Shown: positions 10,586 through 22,100 of the stretch, one piece after another
How the letters are laid out: the number at the start of each line of letters is the position of its first letter
Numbering within the stretch: the stretch's first letter is position 1
The notes under the pieces: generated by a model
Told to the model about the DNA's origin: nothing
Databases searched by the model: none
The model's input: the letters and a program-made list of their open reading frames with translations, nothing else
Assembly: GCA_001466705.2 (NCBI GenBank)
Contig: LATX02000100.1
Location: forward strand, 62,001 to 126,000
Origin: Moniliophthora roreri
Lineage: Eukaryota > Basidiomycota > Agaricomycetes > Agaricales > Marasmiaceae
Length of the DNA stretch: 64,000 nucleotides
Direction: 5' to 3'
Program-made: the position numbers and the translations under genes

Positions 10586-10824
10586 GTTGGAAGAATGATG
10601 TTAGCCTTTTGAGCAAAAACGGTGGTAGCAACGGTGAGAGAAAGAGCAATAGCAAAGAATTCCATGTTGCTGAAGGAAAGGAGATCAAAAACAAGCGAAG
10701 GGTCGAATTGGTGAGGAATTTGATCTTGAACATGATCCTTCATACTCCGTATTCACGCTCGTGAAGGTCAGGGCAATGCGTAATGGAACGCCGCCGTGGG
10801 TACTCAAAAATGTGCGACTCCACA
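10586..10824 (-). pseudogene. Second secreted-protein fragment replacing kinase sequence
   Basis: On the minus strand the ATG at 10665 gives MEFFAIALSLTVATTVFAQ, a signal peptide, then KANIILPT, after which the kinase sequence resumes. It is a paralogue of the secreted protein relics at 7535-7971 and 12241-12659 but less damaged. The segment runs up to the N at 10825. It could be a true insertion or a chimeric contig end. Confidence 0.55.
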
Positions 10825-12240
10825 NCTTACATGGTATGCATATCTTTTTATGTCGTGTTTCAACAGCTGAAGTGAATATGCTCTAGGCCTGAAGGTGTTC
10901 CACGACGCTCGATATATTCATCGAGACATCTCCACGGGAAATTTACTACTCTGCTTCGACAATAACAACCAACCGATTTGCAAGATTTCGGACCTGGAGT
11001 ATGCTCGTCCCTATCTACAGGAACTGCCACCTGGGGCACCGGAACATGCACACAAGACAGTAAGCATCCAGATCACCTTGTGGATCAGTGGGATGAAAAC
11101 TAATGACTTCTATTTTTATTTAGGGCACTCCTGCTTTCATGGCTGTAGAAGTGCAAGCGAAAAATTACCTCTTTAAGGGCGAGGGCCAAGCACAGTTCCT
11201 TCACAATTACTTCCATGATGTCGAGGGCGTTTGGTGGATCGCTATATGGCACCTATTCTATGCCTGCCCCGTTGAGAGCAAGACCGACATCAAGAAGCTC
11301 ACTGGTCAGGTTAGGGCGGCTAACAATATCTTTCCTGACGACGTGGATGGTACAACACGACGACAAAATTTCTTCGCACTTCCAGGTAATTGTAGGCAAG
11401 TAGCTCAAGTCCTTCTCCATAACAAGGAACTTGTGGACATAATGGATGGTGCCCTGACGAAGCTTCGCGAGCACTATTCCAAAGTGGAGCACCCTATAGA
11501 TAACATCTTCAAGCATGAACTCTTCGCTGGGTGTCATGATGCGCTGATGCCTTTCTTCGAACGAGCACGAGATATTGGAGTAGAGGTAGATCACTATATC
11601 AACATCGTAAATCGTCGCCGGAAGGAAGAGGAGGTGAAAGGCGCGGGTGGTGGCACAGATGGTGGTTCGGCTGCCGGAGGATCTAAGGGCCGGGGCAAGC
11701 GAACATCAGCGGATGCTCAACTGGACACTGACAACTCAAACAAGCGAAGTAGGCGAAAGTAGCTTATCTTTCACTCACTGTGTTTCTCTTTTTCTTCCAT
11801 TTTTTGGCCTTCCTGTCCACTTGGATCATCACTTACAATACTATCATTACCACTATGTATCACTTAGCTGTTTTGTGTTAGTAGCTGTAGAAAGAATCTC
11901 GTTACTAATGTCTGTCGACGTGATGTGTCTGCCGCTGGGTTCCCCAGCCGCCGTGCATGAGGATCGTTCTCGCCCTTAATAATAATGTTCGTTGTCGTGT
12001 ATCGTTAGTCCCGTCCAGTCGTCTGGAATCAAGCTCAGTTGACGGCCTTGAACCGCAGTGAACTTAGTGTTCAACGTTCAACGCGTCGCACCCGGACAAG
12101 ACATTGGCTTAGTCTGTTCTCTATAAGCGACGTTTTATTGATCCTGTATATTTATTCAACAGTTTGAAAAGTTATTCGTTATGCCCCAATGCAAGCCTAT
12201 TGTACCTATCCATTGTGAATGTCCCTACTACTTCTTCCAC

Positions 12241-12659
12241 TTAAACGATATTCACCTGAACGCTATCAAACTGCAACGTTGGTCCCAGAGGAGCCTATAG
12301 TGCGTACAGATCAGTCAGGTGAATGTATTCATGAGCAGCAGGGGGAAAACTCACGCCGGCCATGTTGAAGTGTGCAAGGTTGCTGTTGTGCTGTATGAAC
12401 CGTGAAGTTCTGATGAGGAGGGAATCGACCAGCGGGCGTAAGATATTGAAGGTTGTAAGGACCATTATACAAGATCGTAGCAGGACCGAGTCACTCCTCG
12501 GGTTCATGGCTAGCAACAGTAGCAGACGGGACGGGCAATTGCGATTATGACGTTGGGACCAGCTTGTACGTCGGAACCCATGGCAGGCAGTACGATGTTT
12601 GCCCTCTGTGCAACTGTACTCGTTACAGTAAGAGAAAGAACCGTGGCAAGGAGTTTCAT
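12241..12659 (-). pseudogene. Small secreted protein relic, unit 2
   Basis: It has the same signal peptide (MKLLATVLSLTVTSTVAQ) and layout as unit 1. This copy keeps more of the ancestral middle (VIIAIARP, and in a shifted frame SATVASHEPEE, then a TGA, then LGPATILYNG) but has lost 21 bp that unit 1 keeps near the QNFTV motif. It is a pseudogene by frameshift and stop. The two units thus decayed partly independently after duplication. Confidence 0.55.
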
Positions 12660-12913
12660 GATTCGAAGTTGAAGAGAAGAGAATGCGGAAGTTCGGGGAG
12701 CGTGTGGGGTACGAGTCCGAGTTACGAGCCCGAGTTCACGAGGATCGTCTTCTTCTCCCAATTCTTTCCCTATACGGAAGGTATAAGTGGGTGGGAAAGT
12801 TGTGGTCTGAGAGTTTGTTCGTTCCGTCGCTCGGGTTCGCTCTCATCGTTGGTTAGCCCAGAAAGTTATAACCCCAGAAAACGGACTCGTACTTGCCATC
12901 TGACCCTGATGGC

Positions 12914-13420
12914 CTACTGCGGCAAGTCCTGAACGAGTCTTTTATACTCCTTCACGCGCTGATGATACATGTCAGCGAGGGTAAGGCTGTATGCCCCGAT
13001 CTCGACAATTAGAGACTGAGTTGATAGAGTGTTGGGACCGGATGAACGGCGCATTCGAAACATCGGAGAAGAGAGTCCATCGGCGCCTTGCGAAGCCGGT
13101 GATGATCTTGTTGTTCCAATTGAACTTTGGGACTTGGGACCAGGTCGGTGTCCTCGCCTGATGTCACTGCATACTGTCTTCTAGAGGTTCGGCCACGAAG
13201 CCAGAAGGCCGGCAGCTTATTTTTAGGTCAAAGAGGCAGTATCGACGTCGCTTTCCTCTAGCAAGGACTCATTCTTATCAAAAGTCAGGACCAGGTTAGG
13301 ACAGTTATTCACTCAGGATAAACACAAAGCACTCACCAAGCCCAGCTCCCTCCTGGACTGCTTCTCTATTTCCATCTGAGCCCGCCGCTGGTCTCCAAAT
13401 GGTTTCGTTGGATTTTCCAT
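12914..13420 (-). CDS. Small unrecognised gene, unit 2
   Basis: It matches the unit-1 gene at 8226-8732 almost base for base, with the same start (MENPTKPFGD), donor and C-terminal SLTLADMYHQRVKEYKRL before the stop at 12916-12914. Downstream on the plus strand the duplication ends at ~13514 and LINE sequence begins. Confidence 0.4.
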
Positions 13421-13514
13421 GAGTTTTGCATGACGATATTCCTAGGGATGCCTGGATGAGAGGACGGTGGTGACGGTCCAAATTAAGAAATCCACAGACC
13501 GAACTCAGACCATG

Positions 13515-15039
13515 GCGGAAAACGTGACCTCTTACCACCACCATCAAAATTGGTGTGCTGGCAGGCGAGAGCCCCTCCCGCTGCCTGAGCCAGCGAAAGG
13601 TGCCTAATAACACCAGGATGAGTCGAGTACATCCTTCCCACATAATTTGAGTCACCTGTGGGGCCTTCTGAGAGAAGGAAGGGACTTGAGCGTCCCGCAC
13701 TACATGAGCTGGTGCACGACTCGGTAAGTACGAGTCTGGCTTAGTGAATTCGAGCCGCTGAAGCATATCTGTCACTTCTGCCCTGTTATGCGAGTCAAAA
13801 TGCTTAAAGACCTTGATCCCTGGGGGCGGCATGGCATGCAGCCCACGAAGGCAACACATCCAATCGTGCCGAGCCCTCATTGGCTGCCGCGGGTGGCTGA
13901 AACCTTAAAATTCAACTGTATAGTTCTGATGCGCGCCTTCCCACGGCCAGGATACGGTCACAGAAGGCCCAGTCATCGCCATGATGGAGCTGGAAGACGA
14001 AGACCTGCACCTGGAGTGGTGCTCAGAGTGCCAGCGACGAGTCCTCGGCATCTGTCGACACACACCCAACGGGTCCTCTGACGACGAGCCACGAACACAC
14101 AGAAACCAGAGTACGGAACCATCTGATGCTTGACATGACTTCTCCCTCACGTAAACAGCACTCACAGGGTTCCCTCTCGGCAGAGAAAGGTCACATATCA
14201 GACAACGACGGCAGCCAGAGCGAATCCGGGACGTCCCAACACTCGCCTCGCAAGCTCGCGCAACGGAGATACGATAGCAGTCGGCCCAGAGTCGACCGAG
14301 TACCCAAGACTCCGGAAACTCGCAGAATACCCTTCACGCCACCGCGTTTTCGAGGATTACGCCCACCCCCGATTGCACTGCCCCACATGCTAGGCCCACA
14401 ACGACGACAAACTTTCCCGAGGAAAACCCATTTATATATCGTCACCCGCAAACAGGCGCTGACACCGGCATGAATGAACAAGACAAGTCCCCAGAATCAG
14501 GGAAGTCCACGCCGAAGGCATCGAGAGCTGCCGAACAGGCAGCGATATACCTGGAAAGCGTGGAATTCTGGAAGGCACTAGCCGTCAAAGATAGCAACAA
14601 CTCCCCCCATGGCTTCGTTCCTGTGATTGACTACGACAGCATTAGGGGGGAGAAATTCTTTCCCTTTTTTGCTGCTGCTGCCCAAAACACTGGCTAGTAC
14701 CTACGAGTCATTCGAGAGGTGGAACATCTCCTTAAGAACGTCCGCCCAGACCAACGAAAGCGTATCATGGAAGGAAGTGATGACATCATTCTCATCTTCC
14801 CGTTCAACACCGGCACCCTGCTCCTCTCTTCCGTCACGAATATCCACGCACAGATTGCTGAAAAGCTGCTACTCCTAGGCCAAGGGACTATTGAGGTTCT
14901 ATGTGCAGACCCACGCGATCCAGCACTCAGTGTTGAGAATAAGTTCTCTCCCCCACGGTTCTTCTACGCTCGAATCAAGGATGCCAAGATGAGAGAAATG
15001 GTCCTGGCAGGTCAAACACACAGCTTCGACGAGATCTGC
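13515..15039 (+). mobile_element. LINE copy 1: 5' region and broken ORF1
   Basis: The ORF1 start (ATGGAGCTGGAAGACG region, ~13984) and the Ser/Arg-rich N-terminus match the copy after the N at 15040. It lacks about 31 bp present at ~15812-15842, which shifts the frame, and has CTAG for CCAG at ~14694, a C-to-T stop. It ends at a contig join whose other side begins with sequence homologous to 13560, so the two copies may be alleles or unmerged repeat contigs rather than tandem copies. Confidence 0.65.
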
Positions 15040-15461
15040 NGGCAGGCGAGAGCCCCTCCCGCTGCCTGAGCCAGCGAAAGGTGCCTAATAACACCAGGAT
15101 GAGTCGAGTACATCCTTCCCACATAATTTGAGTCACCTGTGGGGCCTTCTGAGAGAAGGAAGGGACTTGAGCGTCCCGCACTACATGAGCTGGTGCACGA
15201 CTCGGTAAGTACGAGTCTGGCTTAGTGAATTCGAGCCGCTGAAGCATATCTGTCACCTCTGCCCTGTTATGCGAGTCAAAATGCTTAAAGACCTTGATCC
15301 CTGGGGGCGACATGGCATGCAGCCCACGAAGGTAACACATCCAATCGTGCTGAGCCCTCATTGGCTGCTGCGGGTGGCTGAAACCTTAAAATTCAACTGT
15401 ATAGTTCTGACGTGCGCCTTCCCACGGCCAGGATACGGTCACAGAAGGCCCGGTCATCGCC

Positions 15462-17299
15462 ATGATGGAGCTGGACGACAAAGACCTGCACCTGGAGTGG
15501 TGCTCAGAGTGCCAGCAACGAGTCCTCGGCATCTGTCGACACACGCCCAACGGGTCCTCTGACGACGAGCCACGAACACACAGAACCAGTGTATGGAACC
15601 ATCTGATGCTTGACATGACTTCTCCCTCACGTAAACAGCACTCACAGGGTTCCCTCTCGGCAGAGAAAGGTCACATATCAGACAACGACGGCAGCCAGAG
15701 CGAATCCGGGACGTCCCAACACTCGCCTCGCAAGCTCGCGCGACGGAGATACGATAGCAGTCGGCCCAGAGTCGACCGAGTACCCAAGACTCCGGAAACT
15801 CGCAGAATACCCTCAGCTCAGACGCCCGTTCAGGCAGTGAACCTTCACGCCACCGCGTTTTCGAGGATTACGTCCACCCCCGATTGCACTGCCTCACACG
15901 CTTGGCCCACAACGATGACAAACTTTCCCGAGGAAAACCCATTTATATATCGTCACCAGCAAACAGGTGCTGACGCCGGCATGAATGAACAAGACAAGTC
16001 CCCAGAATCAGGGAAGTCCACGCCGAAGGCATCAAGAGTTGCCGAACAGGCAGCGATATACCTGGAAAGCGTGGAATCCTGGAAGGCACTAGCAGTCAAA
16101 GATAGCAACAACTCCCCCCATGGCTTCGTTCCTGCGATTGACTACGACAGCATTAGGGGGGAGAAATTCTTTCCCTTTTTTGCTGCTGCTGCCCAAAACA
16201 CTGGCCAGTACCCACGAGTCATTCGAGAGGTGGAACATCTCCTTAAGAATGTCCGCCCGGACCAACGAAAGCGTATCATGGAAGGAAGTGATGACATCAT
16301 TCTCATCTTCCCGTTCAACACTGGCACCCTGCTCCTCTCTTCCGTCACGAATATCTGCGCGCAGATTGCTGAAAAGCTGCTACTCCTAGGCCAAGGGACT
16401 ATTGAGGTTCTACGTGCAGACCCACGCGATCCAGCACTCAGTGTTGAGAATAAGTTCTCTCCCCCACGGTTCTTCTACGCTCGAATCAAGGATGCCAAGA
16501 TGAGAGAAATGGTCCTGGCAGGTCAAACACACAGCTTCGACGAGATCTGCACATTCCACACCCTCGCCCCCAACCCTGATCGTCAGTCCTGGACGGTGGG
16601 GCTAGCACGAAGCTCTCGTGAGATAGGCTCAGAGGAAGTCCTAGATGACCTGCGCTATGGAATTGCCGTTGCTGCGTGGCAAAAGCCAGAGTTCTTCTCC
16701 CTCATACAGGCTGCAACCCCGTCGAAAACGAGTGATGTACGGGAGCATGCACTAGAGTTCCTCTCCACCGTCAATGCCACCTTCGTCCGGGATGCAGAAG
16801 ACCCGAAATCAGAGCCTGACTGGCTAGTCACCGCCCACCCTATCACCCGTGACTATGAGAAACAACAGAATATCCTCACCTTCCTCCGTTCGCTCCCCAT
16901 CTCCCACGGAGATAGTTCATTCACATGGCGGCTCACCGTTCTTCGCAACCTCCTCGTCGCACCCTGCTCCCTATTCGCTGTGGGCTATGTGGCATGGATT
17001 CACACCTGGCTCACAACTGCCCATTTCCTCGCACTTTCGGCTGGAAGGGGGCAGTGACAGGCCGAAAGCTTAATGACATTATTAAAGAGTACCAACGGAA
17101 CAACAGTGGGGCCTCTGGCTCACCCTGGCCAGTCACTCAAGCTAATGCGAGAGCCAGTGCCAAATCGAACCCTCCACCCCCTCCCTCAGGGTGGGAGAGC
17201 GATGAGTACCATGAAGCCAATGGTAATTATAGAAGTAGCGGGAAACAGCCTCCCTCTGGAAACCGTGGTGGGAGCCGCGGTGGAAGTCGTGGCGGGTAA
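15462..17299 (+). pseudogene. LINE ORF1 (Gag-like RNA-binding protein)
   Basis: Frame 15462-17057 begins MMELDDKDLHLEWCSECQQR with two CxxC-like cysteines, then a Ser/Arg-rich region and a conserved core (SWKALAVKDSNNSPHGFVP, RVIREVEHLLKNVRPDQRKR, DDIILIFPFNTG). The zinc knuckle CGLCGMDSHLAHNC (C-x2-C-x4-H-x4-C) lies in a different frame (16925-17299), followed by a Gly/Arg tail with GSRGG repeats. One frameshift near 16925-16980 separates the parts. ORF1 proteins coat LINE RNA and help target-primed reverse transcription. Confidence 0.65.
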
Positions 17300-17736
17300 C
17301 GCAGCCAGAAGGGGGGTAGATAGCCGTGAAATAGTTGATTCGGGACAACAGATACATATACCTTCCCACACGTATCATTATACTCTCTACTGTGACTAGA
17401 AAGAATAACAGCCCAACATGCCTTATACCATAGAAGTCTGCGACCCACTAAGATTACACTACTGCCTAGCTCTGGGGCTAGAAGAAGTCGCAAAGCCCGT
17501 GCGCACCCCTTGATGGTCTAATTTACTGATTGAGGCTACGCGAAACCTCGAGACAGGAAGCCATCAAGATTAGGGGAGTGTCGTAGCACAAAGCATTGCG
17601 CTACAATGCTCCCCCCGCCAACAGCAGTCCTATTTAGGAGGTGCCTGCTGGCCAGCAGCCCTGGCAAGTCTGTCGGCATGCGAGGTCCCCCAGAGGACTG
17701 AGCCCCTGACGGCAGACAAGCACAAAACTGGATAAA
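17300..17736 (+). other. LINE inter-ORF region
   Basis: Between the ORF1 tail and the first ATG of ORF2 no frame is supported. It may hold the end of ORF1 and sequence used for ORF2 initiation. Confidence 0.4.
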
Positions 17737-19098
17737 GTGCCTAGTTGTCGCGAGACTAGGTACCGATTCCACACTGCGACTACAAACTACAGAGGTGATT
17801 TTATTTCAATGGGTGCAACTAACGGTTTATTGGCTACAGGTTCCACAGACGCAAGTACTACTATAGCCAATGCTCAAGGTGAAGATGCCTCCCCCCTCGG
17901 GCATCAACAAACCAGGGACAGCATAGGCTGGGAGGGTCCAGGGTGTTCGGAATGCCCTATGCGCCTGAATATGCAGGCCGTTCATGAGGAATGGCACAAC
18001 GCTAGCAGTGCTAGACTGCATGTGCCTGAAGCACAGCCGGCTCCTGAGGAGTGGCCAACTACTATGAGTAGCCATGTGGCGCTTGAAGCGCGTACTGTTC
18101 CTGAGCAACAGTCAGCCTCTATGGAGAGAACCCAGAGTCAAGGACTGAACCCCAGGCTCATGCAAGCAACAAGAATGCTGCTGAGGGCTCGCATTGAGCG
18201 GTCCCATGAGACGGTCCCAGAGGATCAGGATCCAGCAATAAGTGGGCAGCTGGACCCTATAGATGAAGCTATTGAACTATTAAATCAGATCCTTAACGAC
18301 AGTGAAAATGAACTGATTCGCCGGGACATGCAGCCCCAGCAAGAGATGACACAAAGCCAGCCAAGACCACAAGCAAATACATCAAGCTGTAAAAACCTCA
18401 AAGCCTCATTTACAGTGGGCGCGCTCAATATAAATGGGGTCGGAAACCCAAGCTTCTACCACCCGAAAAATAAATGGTGGGACCTAAATAAAGTAATAAA
18501 TAAGAACTGGATAGGGGTGCTAATTGTTGGTGAAACCCACCTTGACGACGAATGATACTTACAGGTACAAAGAGTGTATCACAGTCAGTTTGAAATCCGG
18601 TATTCATCCCACCCGACACAACTGACAAGTGAAAAGAGTGTAGCCGTTGTCCTAAACAGGGACTATGTAAACACTGAAGTTGTAAAAGCATGGGATATTG
18701 TGCCTGGACATGCCTTATTGGTAGAAATACTAAGCAGAGATGACAAGCCAATATCAATACTTGGAATATATGCCCCAAACAACCAAACAGCAAATAAGGA
18801 CCTGTGGGCAGACATTACAAGGTGGTTTAATGACCATCCTGGTGTCCGTAGACCGGACATATTTGGAGGAGATTTTAACTTAGTGGAAGATCCTATTGAC
18901 CGCTTCCCAATGCACAATGGCCCTGCAAGTGCTACAGATGAGCTTGACACACTCAAAACTGGACTGGGAATGGTTGATGGGTGGTGTGAAACCCACCCCA
19001 ACACTATCACCTACACCTACCCACAAAAACCAAGCTACACCACCCCAAAGTCTCAGATCGACAGGATATATGTCTCACATGAACTATTCCCTGCCACA
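17737..19098 (+). pseudogene. LINE ORF2 N-terminus with APE endonuclease (first copy)
   Basis: The frame from 17737 has a low-complexity N-terminus, then the endonuclease: FTVGALNINGVGNP, VLIVGETHLDDE, a TGA at 18553-18555, then SILGIYAPNN, FGGDFNLVEDPIDRFP and SQIDRIYVS. These are the N/E/D/H-type motifs of the exonuclease-endonuclease-phosphatase fold that nicks target DNA. The N at 19099 ends the contig. The same TGA occurs at the same place in the next copy, so it predates their split or is an allelic feature. Confidence 0.7.
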
Positions 19099-19130
19099 NA
19101 AGGGCGACTGAACTGCCGGGTACTCCTGAC

Positions 19131-22100
19131 GAGAGAACCCAGAGTCAAGGACTGAACCCCAGGCTCATGCAAGCAGCAAGAATGCTGCTGAGTGCTCGCA
19201 TTGAGCGGTCCCAGGAGACAGTCCCAGAGGATCAGGATCCAGCAATAAGTGGGCAGCCAGACCCTATAGATGAAGCTATTGAACTGTTAAATCAGATTCT
19301 TAATGACAGTGAAAATGAACCGATTCACTGGGACACGCAGCCCCAGCAAGAGATGACACAAAGCCAGCCAAGACCACAAGCAAATACATCAAGCTGTAAA
19401 AACCTCAAAGCCTCATTTACAGTGGGCGCACTCAATATAAATGGGGTTGGAAACCCAAGCTTCTACCACCTGAAAAATAAATGGTGGGACCTAAATAAAG
19501 TAATAAATAAGAACTGGATAGGGGTGCTAATTGTTGGTGAAACCCACCTTGACGACGAATGATACTTACAGGTACAAAGAGTGTATCACAGTCAGCTTGA
19601 AATCCGGTATTCATCCCACCCGACACAGCCGACAAGTGAAAAGGGTGTAGCCATTGTCCTAAACAGGGACTATGTAAACACTGAAGTTGTAAAAGCATGG
19701 GATATTGTGCCTGGACATGCCTTATTGGTAGAAATACTAAGCAGAGATGACAAGCCAATATCAATACTTGGAATATATGCCTCAAACAACTGAACAGCAA
19801 ATAAGAACCTGTGGGCAGACATTACAAGGTGGTTTAATGACCATCCTGGTGTCCGTAGACCGGACATATTTGGAGGAGATTTTAACTTAGTGGAAGATCC
19901 TATTGACTGCTTCCCAATGCACAATGGCCCTGCAAGTGCTACAGATGAGCTTGACACACTCAAAACTGGACTGGGAATGGTTGATGGGTGGTGTGAAACC
20001 CACCCCAACACTATCACCTACACCTACCCACAAAAACCAAGCTACACCACCCCAAAGTCTCAGATCGACAGGATATATGTCTCACATGAACTATTCCCTG
20101 CCATATATCAGTGGCAAATCAAGACAGTAGGAATCAGAACCGACCACCAACTAGTCACAGTGAAGGTATTGGACATAGATTCTCCTGAAATAGAGAGAGG
20201 CAGGTGGGTGTGGCCAATGCACATTAACAGTGACTGGGAGCTAGTTGATTTTATCCAGTCAGAAGGGATAAAGCTTATTCATGATATGGAACGGCACCAA
20301 CACATGGCTACATGGACAGATGAACTGAACCCGCAATGCCTCTGGGAAGCCTTCAAAACAAGAATATTAGAAAAAGCCCGGGAACGTGCAAAAATCATCA
20401 TACTCAAGATCAAGAGGGAGATAAATGACATTACATTCAAATTAGAGGCAATCTCCAAAGGCCCCACCCTGGATGATGAAGAATGTGCCCTTTCCAAGGC
20501 TGTATTCTATCAAAAGCTAGTGGAACTTGAGACCAAGCAACACAATGCAGCATGGCTGTCATCACAAGCCAAGAATTGGCTGGAGGGCAAGGTAATAAGT
20601 AAATACTGGTCCTGAATAAACAAAGAAAAGAAACCACGCGATGTCATACAACGACTAACGAAGTATACTCACAGTGTGCCAGCAAGTGGCATAGATGATC
20701 AGCTGCACCCAGGATACATACAACATTCCCAAGGTATGGCCGACCTAGCAAGAGATTACCATAACAATATTCAGTTCCAGGACAGAGGTGTACTCCCACG
20801 AGCACAATGGGTGATGCAGACAGAAAAAGTGTTAAACCACATCAAAACCAGAGTAGATGATGAAAACTATGCCGCTCTACAAGTGTGCCTCTCAAGAGAC
20901 AAAGTAATAGAAGCGCTCTGTCTCTCAGCTAATGGAAAAGCACCTGGTCTTGATGGAATACCCTATGAAGTATGGAAGGCTTTGCAGTCACAATACGAGA
21001 CAGAGACTAAAGCTGAAAGACTGTCCTTTGACATAATTGGAGCGTTAAAAATGCTATACAATGACATTGAAAGGTTTGGGAAAATAAAGGGAACCACTTT
21101 CGCTGAAAGCTGGATGTGCCCTCTATACAAAAAGGGGGAACGTGCCAATATTGCCAACTATCGGCCTATTTCACTGCTCAACTCAGACTATAAAGTCTTC
21201 ACAAAAGCCCTCACAGTTGAACTAGCAAAAGCAGCACCTAAGCTTATACACCCAGACTAGGCAGGATTTGTCTCTGGTAGACACATTTATGACCACATAT
21301 GGCTTGCAAAACAAGTCATAGAATATGGTGAAGCAGTGGAACAAAATAGTGTTATAGTAGCACTGGACCAAGAAAAAGCATATGACAAAATCGAGCACGA
21401 CTACCTATGGAGGGCTCTTGGAAGCTTCAACATCCCTGAAGAATTTATATTGACAGTCCACACATTGTATAAAGATGCACACACCTATGTCATGATAAAT
21501 GGGGTCAAGAGCACATCACCATTTAAGGTGGTGCGGGGAGTACGCCAGGGTGACCCTCTATCTTGCCTGCCTCTTCGACCTGGCTATAGAATTGCTGGCA
21601 GAGGTGCTGAGAGAATCAACATTAAAGGGTTTCGATATGACTTCACTGGGGGCCCCACAAAAGCAACTAATTTGCACCCTTTTTGCAGATGATACAACTG
21701 TATACCTTTCAGCTGATGATAGTTGGGAAGAACTCCAGAGTATACTGGCAGAATGGTGCCAGATTTCAGGAGCCAAGTTCAATATTAGCAAGACAGAGAT
21801 AATACCATATGGAAAGCCCTCGTACTGTAATGATGTGCTAATCAACAGAAGGATTGATGGTACTCTGGTAGGGATACCACTGGAAGAACACATTAAGATA
21901 AAACCAGACGGTGAAGCAGCCAGGATTCTTGGTAGCTGGGTCAGAAATAATGTTGACCAAGTGAGTGTCTGGTCATGTGCCCTTGAAAAAATTGATGTGG
22001 CACTGAAATGCTGGGAGCACGGAAGACCTACAATGGAAGGACACTGGCTCATAATCCAAATGATAGTAGGAGGCATGACACAGTACCTAACAAAGGTTTA

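Larger units (their letters stand above)
8841..11762 (+). pseudogene. FunK1-type kinase, unit 2, disrupted
   Basis: The copy keeps an N-terminus that unit 1 has lost (FIDTRVFDPLDDVYFHELQP), the RFRWSVSVENTSMRFWF exon, the N-lobe with YVLKDYW, and after 10826 the HRDISTGN loop, DLEYA, the GTPAFMAVE region (here AFMAVEVQAKN) and the basic tail KRSRRK ending at 11762. Three breaks are visible. A 94-bp foldback element at 9436-9529 brings in a stop. At ~10585 the frame runs out of the kinase into a fragment of an antisense secreted protein gene. An N at 10825 marks a contig join, with ~85 bp of kinase (unit 1 6049-6132) missing. Part of the damage could be misassembly, but the foldback insertion is clean biology. 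Confidence 0.75.
4271..13514. repeat. Tandem segmental duplication, two ~4.6 kb units
   Basis: Unit 1 (about 4271-8836) and unit 2 (about 8841-13514) share gene order: FunK1 kinase (+), small secreted protein relic (-), small unrecognised gene (-). The unit-1 end (...CAGACCATGGCG at ~8827) recurs at ~13513, followed by different sequence. Divergence is uneven: the kinase halves differ at many sites, while the last ~900 bp and the 230 bp after the N at 10825 are almost identical, suggesting recent gene conversion or an assembly effect. Confidence 0.75.

Noticed and set aside
13305..13880. 191-codon minus-strand ORF
   Set aside because: It runs across the duplication/LINE junction and lies antisense to LINE sequence; a chance opening.
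21558..22076. 172-codon minus-strand ORF in the LINE
   Set aside because: Antisense shadow of the RT domain with no motif of its own.
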